A stretch of DNA of 64,000 nucleotides from Lagopus muta (lineage: Eukaryota > Chordata > Aves > Galliformes > Phasianidae): assembly GCF_023343835.1 (NCBI RefSeq), contig NC_064447.1:9320501-9384500 (forward strand), given 5' to 3'. The position numbers and the translations under genes are program-made. The notes below the pieces were generated by a model. That model had not been told where the DNA came from. It did not search any database and worked only from the letters and a program-made list of their open reading frames with translations. Shown in pieces: positions 10,819 through 23,000 of this stretch. Every line of letters begins with the position of its first letter. The stretch's first letter is position 1.

Positions 10819-12670
10819 CATCTCTATTTATATGTCTATATCTAACCTATGTCTGTGCAGACACTGCCCCATCCCATATCCGCGGTCGCCTTCCACCCCA
10901 ATCAATGGCGCTGCTGTGTGCCTAATGGGCTCCTGCCGCCCTCTGCCTGCCACGGGGCTGGGATGCAGCCAGGGATCAATGGGGCGATGCTGAGCTGGCA
11001 GCACCTCACTTGGAGGCAATGGCACCGCTGCATAAGGCCCCGTGGGGCTGGTCTGTTTTGGGAACATGTTCCTTTAGGCCATCGGCCACCCATTAACGAG
11101 GCCAGCGATACTGCGCGCTGCCCCGCGGCTTATCTCGCTGTTGACATCAATGGTAATCTCCCAGCACTGCCTCCAAACAATCATGGGAAAGGCTGGGCTT
11201 TAGCAATAAAACCACACTGAAGAAGGCTGATTGGATTTCTGCGGATTTTCTGCAATCTGACTGCAGCGGGGCCAGGCACAGCCACCAGAACCCAGCACAG
11301 CAAATTTCACAGCCACCAGCTCCAAGGCAATGGTGGCCCAAGGCCTTTCTTCTATGGACAAAGCAGCCTCGGTGCTCTTGGCAGAATTTGGGCAGTGCCA
11401 CGTGCACCAAATCCCCCACTGGGGCCACGGGGGGACCTGCACAGCAGATTGCAGGGCCGCATTAGTTACCCTGCCTGGCTTTGTAGATTAAAGAATTATG
11501 AACTCCCAAAGTTTTGCAATATTAATGATTGTAGCCATCTGTTAATCTGGCAGCCAGAAACAAGCCGGGTTGTGCTTTGCTCAGTCCAGTTATTAAAACG
11601 TGGTATTTTTGGTGTGGTGGGCAGCTGGGAGAGCTGCTCCTTGGGGCTGGCCCAGCAGTGAGCTGCGTCCTGCTCTTATCACTGCTCTGGGGGCACCTAT
11701 GGGCAGTGCCAGCACTGGTTGATGCACAGTGAAGCACACCAAGAATAGCATTTTATGGTGAGAGACCCCAAAAGTACCAACCTGCAGCCCCCATCCGCCC
11801 CTGGAAGCACAGCTGCTAATTAAAGCTCTCTGTGGAATGGCATTTTAGATAAATCAGTTCTCCAGTACACACTCTGAAGGGACAAACTCATTTAGCAGGT
11901 TAATTAGCGTCCTTGGCAGAAACGATATCAGCTCTGTCCCAGCCCACAGGGCAGTGTCAGTGCTGGGAAGCTTTCCTATAAAAACCCACCTGTGCCTGCG
12001 TGGCTGAGGGGCTCCTCATTCTGCACTTGAAAGGATGGAGGCATAGTTTGTATCTATACAGATCTAGGACGATCTCAGCCACGTTGGGATAGGCAGCACT
12101 TGTGCACCTTAAACAGAGTTGAAAGAGCTCCATGACACATGACAGGTGGGCTTTCTCCTTACACATCACCCCAAGAAGTCCCCATCCATCCCACAACCGC
12201 TCAGTTCACTAGCTATGCATCCCAAAACCACCCAATGATGCACATATCCGACTCAGTCTGCTCATCACAGCCAGGCACTCCTGGTCCACACACGCATTAC
12301 CTTCCTGGGTTGGACAACAGCATTCCTATTGCACACTTCTAGAATCCCACTTTCAGCTTAAATTTTTTTGGTCAATACATGCACCCACTTGCAAATGTTC
12401 TGCTTGCTGTTTGGCACACGCTTGCAAAAAACAGAGTTCTGTTTGCTAAATACAATATCTGGATCAGGCAGCTGTAGATGCGCATTTTCTACTTCAAACT
12501 ACGTCCTTCAATTTTTAATGAGTTCTGTTCTTCTCTATTATACTTGGAGCAAAGCAAGAAAAAAAAAAAAAATAATAGAACAGATCAGCCTTCAATTTAC
12601 CTTTGGGTTTTTACACTGGCTGTAGTCCCAGGGCACCAGCACGATGTTTTCTGCTGTGGCTGATGAAGCG

Positions 12671-12804
12671 TGGGGTTGGACAGGCAGGGACAGGTATCAC
12701 AAAGCCAAGTGCTAAGTTTTAGAAAACATCATTTTCTCATACATAAAAGACCATATCAGTATCTATAGTATAATCCTCACTATAAGGGCTTCACTCATTG
12801 CTGC
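12671..12804. repeat. Dispersed repeat copy B (unknown family)
   Basis: Partner of 10691-10818, in direct orientation 2 kb away. The sequence between them is unrelated and not repeat-like, so I do not treat the pair as the ends of one element. Confidence 0.6.
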
Positions 12805-13049
12805 TGTAATTCATTAAAATTCAGCAGCAGATAAATAATGAATAGCCATGCTATTTACTTACTGCAACACAAGCAGTTCTTGCATTTCCCCGTGATGGTG
12901 AATCCAAACCAAAGGGTAACAGAGCACAGTGCCCTCAATTGCTCCCAGCTCCATGCTGGGCACCCGGGAGGATGGCACCAAGGAGCCCATGCAGCTCAAT
13001 ACACAATGGAAAACCCAACCCAACAACAAAACCACAGACCAGGCATCAT

Positions 13050-13067
13050 TTTATTAAATCTTTTATT
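13050..13067 (-). terminator. Polyadenylation signals of the 19-exon minus-strand gene
   Basis: Two TTTATT words (13050-13055, 13062-13067) read AATAAA on the minus strand, about 950 bp past the TGA at 14014-14016. The 3' UTR would thus cover about 13030-14013, within which I see no repeats. Confidence 0.65.
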
Positions 13068-14013
13068 AAACCTTTTTTCCTTTTAGATGCATGTACACTT
13101 TCTGTAGAAAAGCTGGACAATAACTTAACTGAGTTTGGACAGAATATATCAACATGTTCAAAAGTCTTACCCTGCCTTCCAAACCACAGCACACACGTAT
13201 CATGTTGGGGCAAAGAAGAGCACAACTGGGCAAGAAATACTTCCCTATTTCTACTTCCACAACTCCCAAAAAAGTCAGCTCTTACTATTATAATACTTGA
13301 AATAACACAGAGCCTTCAGCACCAGTTTAAGTCACCCATTGTAGAACGTTTAAGAAAGCCTACAATTGGAATGCCTTGAAAAAAATAGATTTTTTTATAT
13401 ACACAAACAAAACAAGCTACTGCTTTCTTCATTCTGATTTCTTAGAGTAAGAAAGCTTGAGGCAAACCAATACTAACTGGAGTGATTTTTATAATTATAC
13501 ACTATACAAACACAAGGAGTGCAAACAGCATCCTAATTTACACTGCTGTACACCTTTGGAGAGGCAGTTTTCCTAATTTAAGCAGCTTGTCTAACTGCTT
13601 TCTTAGCAGTTCTGCTGGCTTTCCACTCAGAAAACACCTGTGCAACTCGTAAGCAAAGGACTTTTGATGCTTTCCACTTTGTTTCTCTCCCCTCGTTCCT
13701 CTTGCCATTGCTGTCTCTGGTGAGCATTTCTCTATAGATCAGCTTTTCTTAAGATGTGTAGCTCCTGTCTCTAAACGACAGCTTAATACATGTGCCTGTA
13801 AAAAGGAATTTTCCAGAACACACCTACCAGGATACAAATGCTGTTCACCATCTAGATCTGAGATTTTATTATCACACTTGGTCTGAAGCCAGTTTTTAGG
13901 TGTTCATTTCAAGCGAGGGAAGAGATGACAACCAAAACAGAACACAAAAGACTCCAGGAAGAGATGTGTTGGACCAAGGCAAGTTGAAAAATACGCTTGA
14001 AAATTTGGCCAGA

Positions 14014-17000
14014 TCACAATTTTTCAAGAACATCCATGAACTTTGAGACTTCGTGATGAGTTGTGGCACCAAGGGGCAGCTGCATTAACCTCTGAACAGA
14101 GGAGGAAGAAAGAGATTAATGCACATCAGTAACTTGTCATTTTTACAATGAGCAATACTACTAAATAATTATTTCCAACATGTATCAAGTATTAACCATC
14201 ACTTAGCAAATCATCTCCTATCAATATATTTCTCAAAAGTGATGTATTTGTCATTTACACACTCTTTTGCTTAGCTCTAGAACACAGAGATACTTACTGC
14301 ATTGTGAAAGAAGTTGTAAAGGTGCTTTGCCCACGGACACCTGAAAAACAGTTTAAGAAAGTTCTCAACCCATTTTCTTACAGGGACAAATCTGCTCCCA
14401 CTTTCACCCACCCCAACTACTCCATTCAGCTTCCAAATACAGATGAATTTAGCATCAGATATACAGCTTAAAAAAAAAAACAAAACACAAAGGCAGACCA
14501 TAATAAAAAGGATCCAATCAGATCCTGTCCTTGAATGCTGCTAGAGATGCAAAAAGGCATTTATTAGAGTTGTAAATTGGCTCAGTAGAACTCAACTCAA
14601 AGAACTGAGCGAGATCAGGAATTTTATTTCCTGAAATACACACAACAAAGGCTGGTGAGAAGAGAAACAGAAGCATTTTGCAAGGAAGGTTAACTCATGT
14701 CTATGGTTTCTACTTAGGACAGTTACAAAGAAGTGAATTCTCTGCTACTACGTGTGAGCTAAAAGTGCCAGAGCAGGCAATTACTGCCTTCTGGTATCTA
14801 ACCCTTGAGTCACTGCATTTTAAGACTATCATGCCAATACATTTGTGTCTCTTACTTTACAGTGTACGATCCTTTACAGCCTAGAAGAGAAGGGAGCAAG
14901 GACTGCACTTCGGATCAGCCAGCAGTCTGAAGTGACGCGTCAAGAGTCACAGAATCACCAAGGTTGGAAAAGACCTCCAAGATCATCCAACCAGTGTGTT
15001 GCTATCATTGGCAACCTAAATACTGTACTCAGATCTTCTCAGAACTCCGTTTTCTACTCTGTGCTGCTGTAATGCAAGTGGTCCCCCTGACAAGCACAGC
15101 CTTAACCACGTCCTCAGTCTGTGTCAGCACACAGATGTTCCTGAATCTTCGGTTGAACATGGGGATCTATTTTCTCACCACTACATGAAGCATTTCTTAC
15201 AAGTTTAGAGGACATTTTGTTACCATCAGTATACCCAGCGTACTCTGATAAGTACACAACAATACTCACTTTGTGCTTTTCATAGCACAAGACTCCGGGA
15301 AGTCAGAAGGCCATTTGGTTGATCAGGAACACAGAGCAATTGCAGATCTTTTCAACTCATCACATTTGATATCTTTACTGTTGCTTATAATAAGGAAGTC
15401 CATGAAATAGGAGTGAATTGTGAGTGAAGCTTGTTAATTAAGGAAACTACTAGCACTGTTGCAACATACAGTGATTGACTATTTGGCTATGATAAAGATT
15501 AACACTTACACTTGCAAGTTCTCTGTAATTATATCCAGAGCCAACACACCAATGGATTGCAGTATCCTGTTTCTGCAAGTCAGGAACAGGCAAACAAATT
15601 CACCCACGTACTGGGGACCAAGGTTTTGCCATCTAAGTGATATAAAACCAGAAAACAGAAAGCATCAGTTCAGCAGCAGAGACAAATGGCAATATCTGTG
15701 GCTTACCTCCTGACACCGCTTTCTCACTCTTCAGTCTGCTCTAAAAGTAGGGGCATTTAATTATAGGAATTCAGATTCACAGTCCCCCCTCTGATTAGAG
15801 GGACATAGCAATGCCATGATCACATATTCTTCAGATCATCACAGTTATTTCAGACATGCCCAGCCAATAATGCATTGCTGCACAAGAAATACTAGGGCCT
15901 CACAGCTACCTGAATACAGAACTGAGTCAGATCGGTGGCCCCATCCAGTTTAGTGTCCTGGCTCTGTGACAAGTATATTTGTTTTGGCCTTCTGCAAACC
16001 AGACACATGAAGGGAGATGCCCTATATGCCCTCTGTCTGAAGGAATGGTTGCTGAGGAGCAGTGCTAGCTCATATAGATCTGAAGGAAATCATTTTCTAG
16101 ATACACTCATCTTCAAGAGCTCTTCAGCCTCCTCAGGTCTGGAGTGCTGTTTTTATGCTAGCTGTACTGTACAATCTTCCAGCAATGTTCCTGCTCTTCA
16201 ATCTATATATACCTTTCATTTTCACAGCATCCTCTGTCAACCAAATTCACAGCTCCAAGTAATACAACCTTAATCCATCTTGGTTTTGCCATATTAGATT
16301 TCCTTTAAGACTCTTGCTTAAGAGGAAACCACAAACAATTATTCCCTGGTCACCATCAGCACATCATATGAGATTTTGCAGACCACTGCCACAGCCCCAG
16401 GCTGGGATACCCAAGCCATGTCAACCAGATTCTCACAGGGATCAACCCATGTTTCAAGAACCACCACCAGGATCACACACAACATTTACATGAACTATGC
16501 ACCTGCTTCCCCCCCCCTCCCCCATTACTTTCTTATTGGCTCCTAGCATTTTCTTCACATTACCCAAAGCACTGGGCTGGTCATTTTCAAAGAGCTAAAG
16601 CTCGCATCTTTGCTAAATGTTCCTGCTGTGAGCCTGCTGTTAAATGTTTCCAAAAACAGACAGACAGATTTCAGGAAGTGTTTACTCACAGTTTCAGCAT
16701 TGTTGCTTTCTGACAATTCAGATCTCTCAAAATCAGATCGACAACGCCATGAAGGATGTGCTTATCATAGGAAAGATGATTCAGTAACAGCCTCAGAGCC
16801 CAGAAGTTGTTCTAGGAAGAGACAAAATAAGGCCACTAATTCAACTTAATTCTCAACTGTTTCTTAAACAAAATAAAACCCTAAAAACAACAGAAGAAAT
16901 TAAAGGCCAGTAAAGCTTCAGAGGAACAAAACTAGGCTAAATGCATGCAAGAATCTCCAAGTAGGTGTTACATTCATTTTAAATATAATCCACTTTAATC

Positions 17001-20000
17001 TCTTCAAACTGAAGTCCATCTCCAGGACTCACCCCAAATGCCAGGAATATCTCTAGGAAGGAAGTTAAATATGGGAGTTCACAGATAACCATCTGTTGTA
17101 CTGCTTGCACTGCAAGAATAAGACAAGCCTCCTGGTGCAACTGCAGGAAGAGATATAAAAAAAGAAGAGATTTATATTTAAAAGTCCCCTTTCCCACTAC
17201 TTGTATATTGCCTCCAGTCCAATCAGCAGTAAGCTACTACCACACTAGTCACATCTGCTGGATGACAGATACTACATTCAGAAGAATCTTACAAAGACTG
17301 AAGGAAGGGTGAATAAAACAGATACTTCTAGTTATGTAGTGTGTTTCATCTGAGGATCTCAAAGTCCACCTAGAAATATGAGGTCTCTCACCAGACAGAA
17401 GCAGAAGAATTAATGGTACAAAATGTCTGGTCCAGGAGTCGCATACTGTAAGGTAAAGCTAAACGTAGTGCCCACAGAACAACTAGGAAGAGAATGAAAT
17501 TGCTTCTTAGGTAAGTGATCATATTTAACAAACTATTTGTCTCAAAACACCTTTAAACATGCTCCATCATTCACAACAAGATGAGAAATCCCAGGCTATT
17601 CTGAGTTTTGAGACAAACAGGCTGTCAGTCTCAAAGGACAGCCTCCCATCTGAACCAAACACAAGATTACTCTGAGAAGTTACTACAGAATCACTGATAA
17701 CTAACCGTCCCACTTTAGGAGATACATAAATTTGGGCAGTGATGAATTAAAACTTTTGGATGGATTGCAGACAGTGCCAGTTCTGAACACAAAAAACCAG
17801 TCAGGGTCTGTTCAGATAACAGCTCTGACCTTTAGATTGTGCCAAGACCAGTCCTACGCCACTCCCCCAAAACTTCAAACCTTATCTCAGAAGCTCTTTA
17901 CGATAATCCAGGTGTTCTCAATACTGCAGTATCTTCAGGTACCTTGCAATAAAACAGTCAATTCCCTTGTTGACAGATGCACACTTACCTGGGAGAAAAT
18001 ACCAGGTGGGAAAGAAACGTTAAGTTTTGCCTTCAGTTCCTGGAAGAGACCATCACTGGCAACCAGCACCCCCTGCAACAGGAGTGACGAGTCAGAAGGA
18101 AGAGAAAGGGTGCCTTCACAGGCATCAAACCACACCCAGCATCTTATCTACTACTTCAGAGTGCTTTTACTTACTTTTCAGTGTCTTTACGAGTGAGGTT
18201 GAATTGTTCATCATACTCAGAGAAAGCTGAATTTCTACAGCACTAACTAAACAATGTCATACAACCTCTTAATTTTAATCCACTGTGCTTAGCAGACATT
18301 TATTTCTGTTCTTGTGGAAAAAAAAAAGATCCAGGCACTGTCTCCTAGAGCTATTTTAACACATTTAAATTTCTTTCCTATGCATTGTGCTGTTACATGA
18401 TTCATCTCAATATTAAACAATACAGAACAGGTATCTGGCACTGAGCTGCAAGCAGAGTTAATCTATTCATTGTTGCACTTGCCACTCACAAATAACAACT
18501 TCTTGTCAAGTATTTCACTTGCACATACTGTAAGAATTTGTGATGAGGTAAAGTCAGCCTTAATATTTAACTGAACAAGCCAACATGCACATGGAATGAA
18601 GCACTGCATAAAACCATACAACAGATTCTTCCATCTCAGAGCACAGCAGCAGTTATTTATTACCTGCTGAAATGTAACTGGGGGCTCTTTCACTGTCAGA
18701 GGGCGAAGGCGCCCATTTCTTTCCAGGAAACAGCTACTGCCCATAATCATGATGAAGGAACCCCAGCATTTAGGCTGAAATACAACAGAAAATTTGTTTT
18801 ACAGGATCAAATACATCTTTAGCAACTTTTAATGATCAAAGTAAGTCTCCTTGATATGCATTCTCTTCCTTCTAGCCCCTCTAACAGAACTCCCAGACAT
18901 GTTTACACAAATCACAGGTTAATGTTTGATCTGTCATCTTGAGAAACAGCCATTTTGCCTCACCTGTAGAGATGAGGCTTTTTTCCACCCCTTTTAATTC
19001 TAAGGAGTATGAACAGAAACAACAGACCTGCTGCTGGTGTAACCATTACAGCTCCACTGAAAAGATGACAGTAGCACAACTTAATAGAGAAAATTCCTCC
19101 TGAACAGCTGAGCAGTAAGAACATATCGTTCAACATATATATGGCAAATTTGCTCATCATTCCATCATTGCTATGGCACGCTGCTAAATTCACTGAAGCT
19201 ACAAGAGCTGCACACAAGCAGGATTTGTCATAGTTTTATCAGTAAAGCTCCAGCTGAGTCAATGGATCACTCACAACTCGACACGTTCTGTGAGAGCACA
19301 GAAATGCTATCTGAGGAAAACGTTTGCAGACTTATTTCCACCACGTCCCCAAACCAATCCTGCAGTGCACAAAAGCTTCACAGAGGTCTGAACTACTCAT
19401 AGGATTCTGGCAGTAAATCCTTTCATTAGATAAGCAACTGGACAAAGCAGGTAAGGTACAAAACCACTGAACAGGCCGTATAAGTAGTTCTAACATGGAC
19501 TCACATTTCTGTACAGTGACAGATTGCTGTAAAGGAGTTTGAATGCCTGCTTGATCAGAACACCATCTTTCATTGGAGACCCTGTGAGAAGAAAAAAATT
19601 AAGATGCATCTTTTATTCCTTGAGTAACCAGAGAGTATGAACAGACTCAAAATACTGCTGAAGACACACTTCTACAGAAACCTAGAGGAAAAACAAGCAT
19701 CTACAGCTATTTTACTATATTTTACAGTAGTTTTTCTATTCAGAACCTCCATCAACTGTGAAATGCTGTTCTGGAAAGCTGTAAAAAGAACCTGAGTACA
19801 GTTTAGACAAAACCATCACAGCAGGTGACCCCTAACAAAGTCTTACTATGCAAATCGGACTACAGAATCCCATGCTTCTATGAACTCTAATAACTGAACA
19901 TCTCCAAAATCAACCTTTCACTTCAGAGTACATTTGACAAGTAGATCCAGAGGTCGGTGGCTCTGCCTGTGGCAGGGAGTTTGGAACTTGTTGATCCTTG

Positions 20001-23000
20001 GGGTCCCTTCCAACCCAAGCCATTCTGTGATTCAATATACAGGTATATGCAATACAATATATATTCAGAGACCCCTTCCATCTGAAAACTTTCACTCTCG
20101 AGATACAGTACATCACAGTGCTGAGCTATGCGCTGCCATTTGTAATGCTATGATATAATAGAGAGCTTTTTGTTTTCTTTTAATGGGCTTTTCACAGCAA
20201 AAGAGCTTCACAACTGACAAAAGGCAACATTCTCTGTGCACTGTGCTACACATGCTCAAATATAAAGACACTCTACCTGCTTAATGACCTGCACTGTGCT
20301 TTAGTCCAGACAACTTACATTTGGATTCAGAGCCTCCCCCAAACATTTCTGAATTTAAAGAGCTGCAATTAAATAAGATCCTAAACATATAAGAGGAAAA
20401 AAAAAATATAATAATAATAATAAAAAAATCACTTGCCAACTGTAACCCAGGGCCCAGGGTCCTGAATATCCTTCCCAGCAGGGACACTGCCTGTTCTGAA
20501 TATCTTCAGGTAGACCTCAAACTGAAGAGGAGTTAGTCGGCACGCAGTGCAGCACGCAAGGCTATTGATGGGAAACAACAGTGAATGTGTAGCATCAGTG
20601 AAGTCTCCAGTTTTACACAAATAGAATGGGATTTTATCTCGAAGGTCTCTTAGCCTGGAAAGAAGAAATAAATGAGCACCTGATTTTTGTTCATTCAGAA
20701 GCTTTACAACATGTATGCATACACCCAGTTAATTCTGACAGCTAAGAAGTTACATCCAATAAGGCAGAACTGAGCTGCAGTGCTGTATTACTTTCACTTG
20801 GCAAACAGCTTTCAAAATCCTACTGCCTTTCATTCTGTTTGACTAGATGTAGAAAAAGAGACTGGGACACAGTTTGAGGGCAATGAAACAAACAAAAGCC
20901 ATTTACCCTTTGGTGTCACTGCATTTCACAGCTCTCAGGTAGCGAACAACTTCTTTATAGCTGGAGAAAGTGGAAGAGAAAAGAAGTGTTAGGCTGTACA
21001 CAACAGGTCAATGACTAGTCAGTTACTCAGTTACTACAGTTAATGAAGCAAAACAGCAGTCCTTCTCACATAAAAGCACTGTGAAACAGGACAGCACAAC
21101 TGGCAGAACTGCTGAAAGCTTCAAAAGCCACTTCTGAATACAGCAGATATCTAAATTAATCCACAGATTATCTCTGTGCACTAGGAACAAATAAAAGCAG
21201 GCTAAGAAAAGACAAGTCTATAAGAGGACTAAAGATCGCTTACTTTTTTATTTTTAAAACTGTCCTCCAAATTGTCAGTGTTTGATGAACTGATTTTGTT
21301 TTTAAACATCAAATTCCAAAAGCCACTGAGATTAGTGAAACAAAACAATTACCTGATTCTAACAGCTTCACAAAGCGCTGGCCTTGCTAATAAGTAATGG
21401 CAACAAACAGCTTCAAATATACCCTCTTTTGTATATTTCCCCATAATGCAAAATTCTTGCAGAGGTTAGGAAAGCACTGCATGGCAATTAGTAGCATGAA
21501 CAAATACAAAAGTTGGGGTTTGAAAATGGAAAAAACAAAGCAAGCCCAAACCGATCGTACTTTTTATTTTCGACTAATTTCTCCACTCGAGCCTCTATGA
21601 CAGGAAGCACTTCCCACAGAAACGTCTTCCTTCCCTTCTGTGTCCTTTGCCCTGTGGTGTTCTGTCCTTTCAAAACCGTGGTCAGTAACACATGATCCCA
21701 AGGCACGACATTCAAGCTGGAAGCACAAGAATGAGGAAATGCTGAGGCCTCTGGTGGTATGCACAATGCGTTTCAATGAAGTGACACTAAGACTTATTCA
21801 TAAAACATTCTGAAGTTCACAGTTCAATTTCAGGGAAAGAAAATAGAAGGATTTATACAAACAAGAGCTTAGCCATAACATCAAACAGTTTCTCACTATG
21901 CTAAGGGTGGGACACAAAGCAGAGAGTACTGAAGCCTTCCAGTGAACACCTTCAGCAAAAATCAGTGAAAGAACCATTCCCTAAGTCAGTTTACAAATTA
22001 GCCAAAGGCATAAAACCAGACTCCATAAACAAAGAACATACCTATTTGAGAAGGCAAAACAGTGACATGGAAGCGAGATGGACTGAAAAAAATTAACAAA
22101 TTTCTCATATAAACTTTTTGGGAAGTCACACAACACCAGCATCTTCTGAAGTCGTGTTGTGATCCTGTGTTTTAAAAAGAAAAGCAAAAGCAAAAATAAA
22201 AATCTGCTACCTTTAAGTGAAATAACACTCAGATTTTTGAGAAAATCCTGTGCAAAACTGCTCTGCAGAGATTACATACAGATTTCTTTGGTTAAGCTTC
22301 AGAGAGTCTGGGTTTATCTTCAAGTTCGTGCTTCAATATTTGTAGCCAATACAGGTATTAACTCTATGTAATTATTTTCATATTTCATTGTCAGTGAAAC
22401 TGAGCATTCTGTGGTCTCAGGTTTTAAAGGTGATCCCCTCCAAGTATGTGAGAAGCACTGAAGCAACACACTGTGAGCTCAGTAAGGAAGCTGCCTGACC
22501 CAAGTCAGCGAAACCATTTTTGTCTTAACTGAAAACTGGAGACAACACACTAAGGTAAAGAAGAGCTCAATTATTTTGAAAGTGGGGGGGGAAGGCAAAA
22601 AAATAAATAAGAAATAACCATTACTGTTCTTTTAAAGTAAAAAAATTAATAAATTCAAGAATAGTCGTATAAAATGAAAACTGATACAGGATTTAGGTTA
22701 TACCTGTCACAGAGGTGAGAACATTAATTGTTTTTGAGTGCTCCTAAAAAAAAATTAATTCTTAATTCATTAACCTTCTGTTGCAAGCAAATTTCAGGTT
22801 AAAGGTGAAAAGCTAAAACGAGAAATGAATTAAGCCAAGTGAGCTGGATGTCCTCATTCATTATCCTCTAGGGGAACTTCACTATGTTACATCCCTGACT
22901 GCTCCATCCCAGAGGAGGACTGCAAGGCTGCTGTTTTGACTCTGAACAGGTGCTATTTATTGTTAGGCTTACTAACCACAAGTAGCTACCCAACACCATC

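Larger units (their letters stand above)
9950..12670. other. Intergenic stretch upstream of GNG13
   Basis: No gene supported. A GC-rich first part includes a G10 run near 10091-10100. From 10440 it turns AT-rich, with a faint CR1 trace at 10493-10545 and one half of a diverged repeat pair. 11100-11950 is unique sequence with AT-rich islands that could be regulatory. An A15 run lies near 12557. Confidence 0.5.

Noticed and set aside
10691-12804. Direct repeat pair considered as the ends of one inserted element
   Set aside because: The copies are too diverged, their outer ends lack matching termini, and the DNA between them is ordinary unique sequence.
15270-15320. Possible extra exon (ending GCACAAA before GTGAGT) in the unrecognised gene
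   Set aside because: Exons 15510-15632 and 14298-14340 already join in frame, and adding it would need a poor GTGTAA donor upstream and a weak acceptor.
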